The notes below the pieces were generated by a model, which ran no database searches, had not been told where the DNA came from, and saw nothing but the letters and a program-made list of their open reading frames with translations. The position numbers and the translations under genes were made by a program. From assembly GCA_037501455.1 (NCBI GenBank), contig CM074862.1:53785501-53849500 (forward strand): a stretch of DNA of 64,000 nt. The letters are read 5' to 3'. The DNA is from Lantana camara. Lineage: Eukaryota > Streptophyta > Magnoliopsida > Lamiales > Verbenaceae. Below are positions 47,193 through 58,107 of this stretch, in pieces (position 1 is the stretch's first letter; each line of letters starts with the position of its first letter).

Positions 47193-50100
47193 CTTTCAAA
47201 TTGGAGAAGCTTAGATGAAGATTTGAGCTTGAAATCACAAGGTTGGACAATGGGGTTTTCTTTTCCTCTTGCTTCCTTGGTTGCTGATCGATATAGATGA
47301 AAGAGAGAGGGAAGGGCTCGGTTTCTCTTGGGAAAAAGCTGAGGGAGAGCTTAACTCAAGTTATATGTCATGGTTAAGGCTTGGTTGAGTTTAAGTGGGG
47401 TCCACAAGGTCTTATTAGGTCAAAAGGTGTCTCTCAAGCATAAGGGGCTCGTTACGGGTGAAATTCGAAGGTCTTAATGAACTTAGAAAAATGTGAGGCT
47501 TGTCCCATCGAACCTGAATCGTCGAAACGAGTTCAATGGAGGTGACGGAATTCGAATCCGAATTCTCGAGCTCAAAATACGCGTCCCGGAACCCAAGGTG
47601 CACTAAATGCTCTTTAGCCTCCTTTAGGTCCCGTCTCCACAACAAACCAAAAAGGCAAACAAAACAAATACCAAAACATGTAACGAGCACATAATCGAGT
47701 TCATAAAGCATATAATTAATACATATCACAAGTTCACAGAAATCAGAATTAAATACGGATCCAAAACAAACAAATACAAAGCAAGGAAAATTAAACGTTC
47801 AAAGATAACCAAATTCATATTAAAGCAAATAAGTTCAAATAACTTCAATAACTCACATTAGCAATGAAATATCACATAAGGAAATAATTGAATAGCGCAC
47901 ATAATAGTTTACCTGAAGAGTCTGATCAGTCGGGATGTTACACAAGAGGCCAAGGAAGAGAGCTCCAAGAAACCCTTGTTTTTTATCAACCAACTTTGAG
48001 CTCAAGAGTTACCCATCCTCCATCTCTCTCCAAGGTAATAAGTGATTTGCAATCTCCATCTTCTCCTCTATATGTTCATCTAAGTGAACCATGATAGAAG
48101 TTAGGGAATTCATATGGTTTGAATGAAAGCATGAATTGGGGTTTGATCTTGAACTTGGGATTTTAATGGTTTTAAGTAAGAGTTAATACAAGGAAATTGT
48201 TGCTTGAAGCTTCCTTATCAATACTATATGCTTGAATTTTATGTTGGGTGAGTAAAGCATGATTTGCCATTGATGGAGCTTGAAACTTCCATGGAAGAAA
48301 GCTTGATTTTGGGTGACCTTTTGCCAACTTTAAGTATAAGTTCTGGTATATATGAATGAATTGCATGTTATATGTGAATTATATGGATTAAATTCATGTC
48401 TAAGAGTGTATAAGAGGTTCCTTATGGCTGCCCCTGTTTTTGAAAGTTTTTCCCTCGAGAAACAGAGCTTTTGCTCTGTTTTTCTTGGCAAAACGATGAG
48501 CTGACACGGCCGTGGCAGCTTTGAACTGAAAATGGACACAGCCCTATTGGGCTCTCGATTTTGAATTTTTCTGAATTTAACCTCGGACACGGCCGTGTCC
48601 AAATTCTTTGAAAACTCAACACGGCCGTGTCAAGCTCTCGACTTGGAATTTTTGGATTTTTAAAGCTCGGACACGGCCGTATCCGTTTCCTTTGAAAACT
48701 CAACACGGCCGTGTCATTTGAAATGGCAGCTTCGGGGAACCTCTTTTCTTGCTTTTATCTCGTTTATGGCTCATAATGGTGGATTATATGTAATGTGATT
48801 ATATTAAAGCTATGTTCTATGATTGATTTATGATATTGATAACCTTATGAATGCAAGTATGAAAGTATGAATGATATGAATGGGAATGAATACGGTTTTA
48901 CCGTATATTGAACGAAACTTGTTGAGTTATGTGTTTAATTGGATTCTATGACATTCATGACCATATTTGAACATATTACCGCATTTTAAGCATTCCTTAG
49001 CATGAGATTGCATAGCCGAGCGTCAAATGTGGTCATGATTGAGTCTCACACTACCTTTGTCACACAGGTGTTGGTCTAGTGGGTGACGAGGTTGAGCAGG
49101 GAGAGCTTGGTCGGGTTCTTTTGTCTACCAGGTGGGTTTTTCTTCTATTAGTTAACAATATGACCCCGAACACCTAATGTGCAAGATTTTGGCCAAAACC
49201 CTATATAGGTATTTATACCAAGTTTTTAATGAGCAAATGTTTTAAACGAAAGCCTTTTTCTTGAATATCCTACCAAAAGGTTTTGGCGAGTAATGATTGA
49301 GTGATCACAATGAATGGGGGACCGGGACTTAGTGTATTGGTGAACCGGGGAAGCTTGGGCTGACGGGAATTCATTTATACTAGTTCTAACAAATTCGGCA
49401 ACCTGGATTTCACTAGGAGATTAGTGAATGAAAGGGGACCCGCGCTTTTGGGGATTTATGTACCCCTCTAGCATTAATGAATGAGGGTTCAGGCCGTGCA
49501 AACCCGTTCCCTACCCGGAGGAAAAAGGAGTATATGAATGATCGAATGAATGATCTAATGAATGTGCACGAAAGAAAGAATGCATGAACGATTGAATGAA
49601 TGGATGATTAATGAATTACACGAGGTGATGGTTGGAGATAATGCACGCCCTCTCGCCGGGCCACTAATGACCTAATGAATGAAATGATTTGTTATAATCC
49701 TATTCGTTGTATTTACTTTCCCACTTGGGAAAAAGGATTCAAAACCTCGAATAAGGATTATAATTTGCATGTACTTGTTTAAATTCCGCAATATTATGAT
49801 ATTATGCCTATCTTTTTATACCCACCAGTCTGTCTAAGACTGAACCCGGAGTTGTTTCAGTTATTTTTTGCAGGAAGGGATGCTAGGCGGGATACAAGTC
49901 TGAGAGAGAGTCTTGCATAGTGTCTAGCCTTTCTTTCGTACACTCATACGTTTACTTTATGATCACTTTTGGATTTTGTTTATGTATCGAGCGTACATGT
50001 ATATGGTACCTATATATATCTTATTCAGGCTTAAATATTGGTACATAGAGCGTATTGCGCAATATATGAATTACATGTTGGTACCTAGAGCATCTAGCTC

Positions 50101-50315
50101 AATATATAATTTATGAATGATTGTTTCCGCTTTTCTATTGCTCTGATTGTTGTGGTTGTTGCTATGTTGGGGTTTAGGTTATAAGCTAGTCCCACCTGGC
50201 TTAGCGAGTGTGTATGTCTCCGTTCGCTATGACTCGGCACGTGTATGGAAATCCATTTTGTATACGGGTCGGGTCATGGTGCGGGGGATGTGACGTCTCG
50301 CACTCGGGCGTTACA

Positions 50316-50624
50316 TGGCGGGCCTGGGCGTGCGACACACTAGCATGCCTAGGCTCGCGTTTTTGTAACGCGATTTTCGTGTTTCGTGTTTCAGTTCAAA
50401 ACCAACAACAATCCAATATTTTAAATACGATTTAAACAGATTTCAATCAAAACGGTTTTGAAAAACACAATTTAAGAAAACAGTTTCAGAAATTCAAGAA
50501 AAATTACAGTTTCGTAATTCAGGCTTTCTAAAAGAACTCATGAATACCTAATTCGCATCTAAGCCTAAGAATTTCTACCAAATTCAGAATAATTGAGACG
50601 AATCAGAAACACGATTAACGAGGT
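50316..50624 (-). other. Leader of copia element F, PBS-proximal part
   Basis: About 310 bp between the gypsy composite and the PBS of F. It begins GC-rich and becomes A-rich, with no reading frame of note. It continues the sequence that ends at 34590. Confidence 0.6.
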
Positions 50625-50637
50625 GGCTCTGATACAA
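50625..50637 (-). promoter_or_regulatory. Primer binding site of copia element F
   Basis: The minus strand reads TTGTATCAGAGCC two bases after the LTR end. This is the tRNA-iMet complement with one mismatch (A for G in TGGTATC). Confidence 0.8.
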
Positions 50638-50639
50638 CT

Positions 50640-52899
50640 TGTTGGAAAACAGGAATCAGAAAGCAGCGAAAATTTAAAAATTTTTCCAACAAAAGGATCT
50701 TGGACTCGCAATCGTGTATCCAAATTCGTAGAGATCAAGAAACTAACTTGGGTAGTAGCTTTCTTGACACGTTTTGAGCCGCCCTCAAACGAGCTTCATA
50801 CGGTAATGGCAACCCATTCCTCGAAAGTCTCTTTCTACTTCAGAATCCATTGTAGGGATAACAATCCACACCAACCTAGATTCAAATCATGTTAGGGAAG
50901 TTCTTAACAATATAACATAAAGAAAGAAACATGAAACGAGAAAAGCATGATTGAAACTCCCTTCGAAAACCAGTTTTGCGAAAGTAGAAAACTGCCAGTC
51001 ACAAAACCCTCGTGAAAAAATTCATTCTTCAAGATATGGACGAACGGTTTTCGCCATCTTCTTTGGTTCGATTTTTTCACTCGTTTCATGTTGGGATCAG
51101 AATCGTTTCATCATCCCTTCTGATCGTTTTGCTTGATCCCCACTTTTTGGTAAAGCTCGAATCTTCAAAACTTCTAACTTGAAGCTCTCTAGAGATAGTC
51201 CACCAACTTGGCTACAATCTAACTAGTAAGGATGCTAGTTCTCTAGTTAGTGTTTAGGCTTAACCTAGGGTTTCGTTTATCTTGGAGAAAGGATCGTGTT
51301 CAACACATGAACCAAAAGAATTGCCAATTAGCTCTAAGGGGAGCATGAGCTCCCCTATTTATAGGAGAGGGAGAGGGACGCCGAACCTAGTCCTTGTGGG
51401 GCAAGGATTTGGTCCCTCTCTCTTATTACTTGATCACCAAGCAATTTCCAACTTTGACTTTGAATTCAAATTCAAATCAACTTTTAAGAGAGCTAAAATA
51501 TCCAAACTATTTTTGGATAATTTTATACTTTATTTATTTAAAATAAATAACTTATTTTATCTAATTAATTAATTCATAATTAATTAACTACATTATTTTC
51601 TCCAAAATAAGACTTTCTTTTTAATTCAAAATTAAACCAAAGTCTATTAAATAATTAACACTTCTAATTATTTAATATATATATACACAATATAAATATT
51701 CACGTGTGAGACACGTGTCACAATGACACGTGTCACTCACGTGACCCACACGTGTGGTTTCACACGTGTGGAACCCTCTTGGCCCGATTAACTCGTTTAA
51801 TCATTTTAAAGCCTCAACTCATGTAACCAAGTTGTTGTGTGTGACCCTCTAGGTTCTCAATTCAATTAGCAGTAACCCTAATTAATTAATTCACTAATTA
51901 ATTAATCAGTCCACAGATCAAACGACCATAGCCTAGCAACAGGTGTTTAACCCCTAGCTGAATTGGAATGTTTGGATTCGACAGAACCTTTAACTCATTG
52001 ATTCATGTGAGATACAATCCTCCTACTTACTATCTCTCAACCAAGATCTAGGGTAAGGGAATAATTAAAACCCTAATAATCTGGTCTTAAAGCTAAGTGT
52101 ATTTCATTTCCATTTGATCTCAATCCAAGAAACCCTTTTCTTGGTGTCTTGATCTACTGCCTTGGCCAAGGACTCTATATGGCATATGAATGACTTACAT
52201 AATAAGAGATCACCTTGCATATGCAAGTGTAGGTCCTTTCTTGATTCTCATTCACATTCATGAGTTACTTGTGCAGCCCCAGCATAAGCCTTGAATCAGT
52301 TGTCTAAGGCGACACCCTTTAAAGCTTATACCAAAGACTACAGAGTTAACTCATAAAGTGACATGGAACCTCAAGTCTAAGGATCAATTAATCACATCAA
52401 TGACTCGTGAGATATTTCCTAATCTGGAAGTTTCCATTTCCTGAAATAGAAACTTCCTTTCCCATTTAGGAATCTTCTCACACGGGGGACCTCAGTGAAC
52501 TTACTTATTGAAGTAAGCACCCTCATGTATAACCTCCATGAAACAAGGTGGTCCTTCATAAGGGCGTGATCCCACAAGCAAGCCTTAGAGGAGTCAGGTT
52601 GACACTCCCACTGTCTATAGGACTCATCGGCTTGGAGTATTTTACTAATCATGACTTATGTGATATAGGGCTCGTTTCATGAACCATTTCACCTAAATGG
52701 TAGAGTCCTAAAGTCATCAGGATTAGGGGAGTTCTCATACATGCACAACTAAAGTAAACGCATACCAAACAAGAGCATATAAAGAAGTGTTTGCCTATGA
52801 TATTAATCAATCGTATATTATTCAAAGATTGTCTGTGATACTAGGAAAGTCCCAAAACGGATTATGACTAATCGGCTTTCTAGGGCACTATTCCTAGCA
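50640..52899 (-). repeat. 5' LTR of copia element F
   Basis: 2260 bp, TGTTGGAAAACAGG to TTCCTAGCA on the plus strand. It has the same length as its partner at 27290-29549, with few substitutions and the same six CACGTG boxes (from 51701). TSD AGGCT follows at 52900-52904. Confidence 0.92.
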
Positions 52900-52904
52900 A
52901 GGCT

Positions 52905-52938
52905 TAGTTCTCCTCTTCCTCCGATAGGGGACATTACA
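52905..52938 (-). repeat. Inverted TRIM LTR, proximal part
   Basis: Read on the minus strand this is TGTAATGTCCCCTATCGGAG and the following AGAGGAGAACTA, the first bases of a TRIM LTR. Joined across copia element F to 27146-27289 it gives one LTR matching 53208-53404. It stands head to head with the TRIM starting at 52939. Confidence 0.78.
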
Positions 52939-53404
52939 TGGTGCGCCCATCCTACATCGGGTGGAGAGGGGAACGAAGCCTACCTTATAAGGAGGTGCAT
53001 ACCTCTCCCTTGCAGATGCGTTTTCCTGGTTGGGCACCTTCGGGTTTAAATACCAACGGGAAGAACAAAACCGTGAGTCTATGCCGACTTATGGATAGCA
53101 AAGCGAACAATATCTGCAGGCGGGTTTCGGGCTGTTACACTTGGTATCAGAGCTAGGCCCGGGCCGGTGTGCCAGCGAGGACGCTGGGCTCCCATGGGGG
53201 GGGTGGATGTAATGTCCCACATCGGAGGAATAGGAGAACTAAGCCTTCCTTATAAGGGGGTGGATACCTCTTCCCTGTAGAGGCCTTTTCCTGTGTGGGC
53301 GCTTTTGGGTTAAATTCCACCGGGAAGAACAAAACCGTGAGGCTATGCCGACTTATGGATAGCAAAGCGGACAATATCTACAGATGGGTTTTCGGGCTGT
53401 TACA
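52939..53404 (+). mobile_element. Complete TRIM element (terminal-repeat retrotransposon in miniature)
   Basis: LTR1 (about 52939-53139), PBS TTGGTATCAGAGC at 53141-53153, a 50-base internal region (GGTGTGCCAGCGAGGACGCT), a PPT (CATGGGGGGGGTGGA) ending at 53207, and LTR2 (53208-53404, TGTAATGTCCCACATCGG to GGGCTGTTACA). Both LTRs carry the conserved CTTATAAGG and GACAATATCTGC/CAG blocks typical of a TRIM class widespread in dicots. There is no coding capacity, so it needs proteins in trans. LTR1 is more diverged than LTR2 near its start; clear target duplications were not found. Confidence 0.82.
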
Positions 53405-53410
53405 ACAGAC

Positions 53411-53665
53411 TTGTTGCTAGACTATGGTAGTGTAATTTGTGCACTGATTAATTAGTTAGAAATTAATTAATCGGAGTAACTGCTAATTGGATAAAGAACA
53501 TAAAAGGTCACACACAAATGCCCAGTCACTAGGGTTAAGGCTTGAATCGATTAAACGAGTTGATCGAACCAATTAAGAATTGGAGGTGGGGACCACACGT
53601 GTGCAACACGTGCATGACACGTATCTAGGCGAGACACATGTCTCGTGTTTGGTGATTATTTAATG
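53411..53665 (+). repeat. Diverged copia LTR fragment related to element F
   Basis: Same order of blocks as the F LTR in the opposite orientation: GTTGCTAGACTATGG, ACTGATTAATTAGTTAG, AGTAACTGCTAATTGG, GGTCACACACAA, CGATTAAACGAGTTGATCG, then an ACACGTGT/ACACGTGC region. Many substitutions show it is older than element F. Confidence 0.6.
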
Positions 53666-53672
53666 GACTTTA

Positions 53673-56600
53673 TATGACACCCCATGTCTCCGAAGCACAA
53701 CCCGACGACGTTTTCAAGTAAGGCTTCGCACTTGTATGTTTAATTTTAGAATTTTGTGACTTATATGATTTAATTTGAATTTGACTTGATATGTGATTAT
53801 TCAAATAATTCTATGATTAATTGCTAATTTAATTTATTACGTGCGTACGTGCCTTGAATTGTTTCATTCAATTTAATTCGAATTAATCTCCAAGAAATAA
53901 TTGCTAAACTTGAGTTTAAATCTATTATGTTATTTAACTTGTTTAATTTGAATTTATTTGAATTCTTTGTGATTTAATTATCAATTAAATGCTTATGGGT
54001 GTCGTTAATTTGTACGAAAGATTTTCTAAAATTAAATTGAATTAAGCTCTAATTGGTAAAATTATTTCTCACTTTAAATTGTAAAATTAATTCGGGACTT
54101 GTATGTTTAATTGAGACTTTACTAGAATTATTTTACGATTAATTGAGCGCGATATTTTATTTCTCTACACGATAAGGCTACTCGGTTGTATATAGCATGT
54201 GTCTAAGATAATTTCTTCCATTTCTCCCACACTCACCCCTCTCCTCTCTCACGATGAAACACGACGAAGAAGACCAATTATTCAAAATTCTAACTTCTTC
54301 GATTCTTCATCAAATCGAACATGCAATTAGTCAAAATCGAAGTACTCGGAACAAGGAACACAACCGTATGCTCGGAATCGAAATCTGACAAGAAACGAGA
54401 GAGAATGGAGCTCCAAAATATGCTAAATTTTGTCACTTTTCATCAGCCCTCCGGTGACTTTTTGCCGACGGAATCCGATGAACCAATATACCATTTTACT
54501 CCTGGAGACGAGACCTATCTATTCATGGTGGTTCCGCGCAACAAGAACAGCCGTACGCGGAGCTACGGCGGAGGCGCAGTAGCACGCGGTGGCGCGACCA
54601 GCGCAGGTGGCGGGATAGCCACTTTGGCCATCCTCCGGCGGTGGAATCTTAGGGAAAATACTCAGTTCAACATGCTAAGTCCATTAATAGCAGCGGCGCA
54701 ACCTGGAGCTTGCCGGAACGAGTGGAATCAGGCGGCGAAGTCGCGAGGTGGCCATGTACGGCGGCGGCCGTTTTCAAAAACCATTTTTGGCGAATATCAT
54801 AGGCATTTCGAAGAGCTCGACACGGGTAAGCCATTGCCTTTTACGGTTTCGAGTTTCGTTTAGCGGTTTGGGAGAAATTACAATTTGAAGGCTTTGAGGG
54901 TTTCGTATTCTCAGATCTGAAATTGGGGAAAAACTGCTTGGAATTTTCAGAAATTGATTGGAGATTTGGAACGAGCATGAGGGATACATTCGGGATTTAT
55001 TTTTCGGGATTTTTCTGGCGACCTTCGGCGGCGGCCGGCGGCTTTTCCGGCAGCTACAGTGGCGGCGTTCCGGTGACTTCTGGACAGAATGTTTGTCTTG
55101 TTTCGGTGAGTTCAACGCCGTACCCCGTTCATCATTTGGACTCTCGGTTAATTTATTATGAATTATTTCGTATTTCTTGAATTATTGGAATTTGTTGTAT
55201 AATTGTTATTTAATTGCTTCTTGTGCCGGCATGACTTAGTTGAGCTAGAATACAATTGTATACATGTTGATGGATATATTTGATATTCGATATGAATCCG
55301 GTTGCCCCTTTTGAAAGGTTGTTGTGTTCGTTTTGTGCTGAATGTATATAAATTGGTAACTTTGATATACGAATTCTTCCTAAACTTGGTTTGTTTGTGA
55401 ATAACCTCTATTTTCATGATTGGTCGATGCTCAATGATGATTATTATGATTGTAAATAATTAATTCTTACTTGTGTAAATTGTATAAATGCTCAACGAAA
55501 AATTTATGCTATAATATGATAGTTTTTCGTATTCTTTGAATTATTAGAAATATGTTTGTATGCCTTAGTAAAACTAAGTTGATTCTTGAAATTGATATCT
55601 AATCGATATATGAGGTTATGTGAAATTGCTTGTTGGGGAGATGTATGTTTAATATATGAAATCTTGTGAGAATGTTGATAATAGGATTCATGCTTTAATA
55701 GATGAAACCATGTCGAATTGTTCATTTGAATGATATGCATATGTCTTGAACTCATGTTTGCTTACTTTTTAAGGGGGTGTTTGTGTAATGTTGCTAGGAA
55801 CCATAAGGGATATTCATGTTATGACTTAGAAACTAGAGGAACGACATGGGGATTGTTTATGTTAAATTGTTGGAAACGTTAAGGGATGTTTGTGTAATTT
55901 TTCTAAACCTTTATGAATTGCTTATGGGATTTTTGTGTATGAATTGCATAGGGGATGTTTGTGTAATTTCCATGAAACTATGAATACATACTATAATCGA
56001 GCTTGTATGCCAAAACATGTTATGAATTCCTAAAGTATGGTACAAATAAATCGAGACTATGCCGTTAAGCTTAAAAACATGACTTTATGTGATTAAATAT
56101 ATGCCTTATTCATATTAAGCATGACGTATGAATGTAATAACGTTGCATGAACTTATCCTTGACTAAGATTATGACCTCTATATATAATAATTGAATTAAT
56201 TGTCAAGTATGACTTGTAATTGCTATGTGTAGAATCTTGCAAACTTCACATACATTTAAATGCTCGAATTGACCTTATCTATGCAGTTTACTACAAGGCA
56301 TGAATTTGGTAATTGAATTGATTATCTTAGTTAGACTTCGATGGATTCGTATGATGCAAATATACAAAGTATGAAATTATCCTTGTTATGATTGTGATCT
56401 TTTGAACCTTGGACATGCTTGAATAATAATGTAAGTATGCTCGTTGTTGTTTAGCTAATTGTTTACGTTATTATGGTAAGTGCCTTGTGACTCTCACTTC
56501 AAATGTTTATACTCTATTAAGCTATGCATTCTTACGAACTTGTATGCACTTTTTATCATGCTTGGAACCGTGTTTTAGTGTAGAGCCTTCTATTTTGTAC

Positions 56601-56690
56601 CGAGAAGTCTTTAACGCCCGTTTAATGTTTAAACTAAAAATCTAAACGGCCGTGTGAACACTCTCGAGTTGGAATTCATGTAATTTATGT
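53673..56690 (+). repeat. Diverged, truncated LTR related to solo LTR S2
   Basis: It starts TATGACACCCCATGTC, matching the S2 start (TG changed to TA), and keeps CAAGTAAG, CGGTTGTATATAG (TATA, near 54185) and a GC-rich leader (54400-55115) with ACCTTCGGCGGCGGCC and CGGTGAGTTCAACGCCG, plus splice-like sites. Near 56640 it contains AACGGCCGTGTGAACACTCTCGAGTTGG, reminiscent of the C-family palindrome units. The right end is not clear. A 180-codon open frame (54321-54863) in the leader is not kept in S2. Confidence 0.65.
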
Positions 56691-57159
56691 TTCTTAACCG
56701 TTTTGCTTTGTTTTCACTTGCATTACACTTCCCAACCCGGGAAAAATGCCGAATAGGCGAAAAGAACAGAAAAAACCCCGTCATATGCAATATCATCCAA
56801 AGAACCCTATGTTTTCTAAAAGTTCGCAAAAAAAACCCTAAGCGCGTTGTGTGGCCCTCATGCACGTTGACTGCGTGTGTGGAAGGGTTTTTAGGAGTGA
56901 AAAGTCACTAAATATAAAATATTGTATATTGTATTATGTATATATTTATTTAATATATATGTATAAGTAATTATATATACATATATAAAAATAAAATAAA
57001 ATTGCATATATATATATAAATAATATATTTTTTAATGAAAATATATAAATAATATTTATGTATATTTTTATTTATTAATAATATTTTTAAATAATAGAAA
57101 TATATTATAAGCATATAATATAATATATAAATATAAAATATTGTATATTGTATCATGTA
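56691..57159. other. Unassigned spacer with AT-rich block flanked by a direct repeat
   Basis: 56691-56905 has no recognised feature. 56911-57159 is almost pure A/T. Its two ends are a 30-base direct repeat (AATATAAAATATTGTATATT and following bases at 56911-56940 and 57130-57159, one mismatch), leaving 189 bases between. No coding potential is seen. Confidence 0.5.
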
Positions 57160-58009
57160 TGATGAGGTATAAAATCACGCTCGTATCAGAGCCGTCCACG
57201 TGTCGTCATTAACCGATTTAGAGATTGAACTCTCGCATTGATGGGCTCGCGGATCAATCCAGTCCACTCTTGTTGGCATGTACAAGCCCCTGAGCCTCGA
57301 CCGACTATCCCAGTAAAGGGTAGGGTTGTCAGACCTGACGCACATACCTCGGTCCTCAAGGCCACTCCTCTAGGGAGGCCCCCACACGAGGGCACCCGCT
57401 ATTTGACTCTCGTGGGTCTGACGCTCAAGGATCATCTATCGGGGGAGACCCATTCGTGCATCCTTCGAGCGCCACCAACGCTCGTGTGGGATCTCCTCCC
57501 TTCTGGAGCGTCCATGCTCCTGTGAGACAATCCTTGTGCCTTCCCAACAAGAGACCCTCGCCAACAACCTCTCACACAGAGGCAGTGTGCGCTTTGTCCC
57601 TGACACACCGCCTGCTTTTCAGAGATGTCAATCTCACATCCTCACAGGCCACCACGTGTTAGGGCAACACTGGTTTGGGACCACACGGTCCAATTACCTA
57701 ATCTACCCTCACCCCTAACATATAAATAGGAGAGAACACTGCATTCACCCCCAAGTCATCTTCTCCATAACTTACTGCATGCCTTGTTCTGGGCATTCTC
57801 CTTCACTTTCTTCTATTCTTTCCAAGCCATATTCACCACAGTCGCATCACTTCTGCATATGGCATTCTTGGTGTTATCCTAGCTGGAAGAACCCACGATC
57901 AAAGGAAACCCAGTTCCTGAGGCTACCTACGCCTATGATGGTCTTCCCTGTTTCATACAAATCATAAAGTGTTTGGTGTTCTAATTGCTTACTACTTTCT
58001 GCACCATCA
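57160..58009 (+). repeat. 5' LTR of element E
   Basis: It ends TGCACCATCA just before the PBS. The start at TGATGAGGTATAAAATC (57160) is a guess, since the partner LTR is outside the window. A TATAAATAG box at 57721-57729 lies after a CCAATTACC motif, so transcription should start near 57750. Length is about 850 bp. Confidence 0.65.
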
Positions 58010-58012
58010 TTT

Positions 58013-58030
58013 TTGGCGCCGTCGGTGGGA
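58013..58030 (+). promoter_or_regulatory. Primer binding site of element E
   Basis: TGGCGCCGTCGGTGGGAA, three bases after the LTR. The TGGCGCCGTC.GTGGGAA sequence is the usual Tat-type PBS, here with one change. The cognate tRNA was not checked. Confidence 0.75.
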
Positions 58031-58107
58031 ACCATCGCCATCTTCAGCATCATCTTCATCTGTTTCTTCTTTAAGCTAGTTGAGATATAACACCTCTTAC
58101 TTCAAAC

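Larger units (their letters stand above)
44784..47942 (-). mobile_element. Solo LTR S3 inserted in element C 3' LTR
   Basis: A 3159-bp unit begins TGTAACACCCCC and ends GGGATGTTACA on the plus strand. Comparison with the empty site in the 5' LTR (CATCATCTCAAGAGG) shows a target duplication CAAGA, preserved on the right but mutated to CCGGA on the left. Sense is minus: 5' end TGTAACATCCCGAC at 47942, TATA-like TTATATG near 47361-47366, and an end resembling the C-family LTR end. No internal region is present. Confidence 0.9.
34591..50315 (+). mobile_element. Gypsy composite: truncated element D + LTR + full element C + LTR
   Basis: Order: pol 3' fragment D (34591-36397), LTR (36431-39420), PBS, gag-pol C (39640-44124), PPT, and 3' LTR (44159-50315, split by S3). 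The D and C pol sequences are nearly identical, so the middle LTR is the 3' LTR of D and the 5' LTR of C. This is the product expected of unequal recombination between LTRs, followed by loss of the left part of D. The whole composite lies in the leader of copia element F. No target duplication is visible because the left end is lost. Confidence 0.85.
44159..50315 (+). repeat. 3' LTR of element C (split by solo LTR S3)
   Basis: From TGTAACACCCCG to GGGCGTTACA; about 2.99 kb after removal of S3. It aligns with 36431-39420 through its length with scattered substitutions. The sequence to the right (TGGCGGGCC) is the leader of copia element F. Confidence 0.92.
27290..52899 (-). mobile_element. Element F: decayed Ty1/copia element split by a gypsy composite
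   Basis: Two LTRs of equal length (2260 bp; 27290-29549 and 50640-52899) are flanked by the 5-bp duplication AGGCT (27285-27289 and 52900-52904). The minus-strand order is 5' LTR, PBS, leader, gag, integrase, RT, RNase H, PPT, 3' LTR. The internal part is heavily decayed, while the LTRs are nearly identical. This fits a non-autonomous copy mobilised in trans. The leader is interrupted by 34591-50315. The insertion split a pre-existing TRIM LTR. Confidence 0.9.

Noticed and set aside
52939..53404. Cassandra-type TRIM with 5S rRNA-like promoter
   Set aside because: The small element lacks 5S rRNA internal promoter sequence; it fits the CCCACATCGG/TTATAAGG TRIM class instead.
54321..54863. 180-codon open frame in the GC-rich LTR leader
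   Set aside because: The homologous region in S2 (22895-23790) does not keep the frame or protein sequence; high GC lowers stop frequency.
57238..57525. 95-codon open frame before element E gag
   Set aside because: It lies within the U3 of the presumed 5' LTR upstream of the TATA box and has no recognisable domain.
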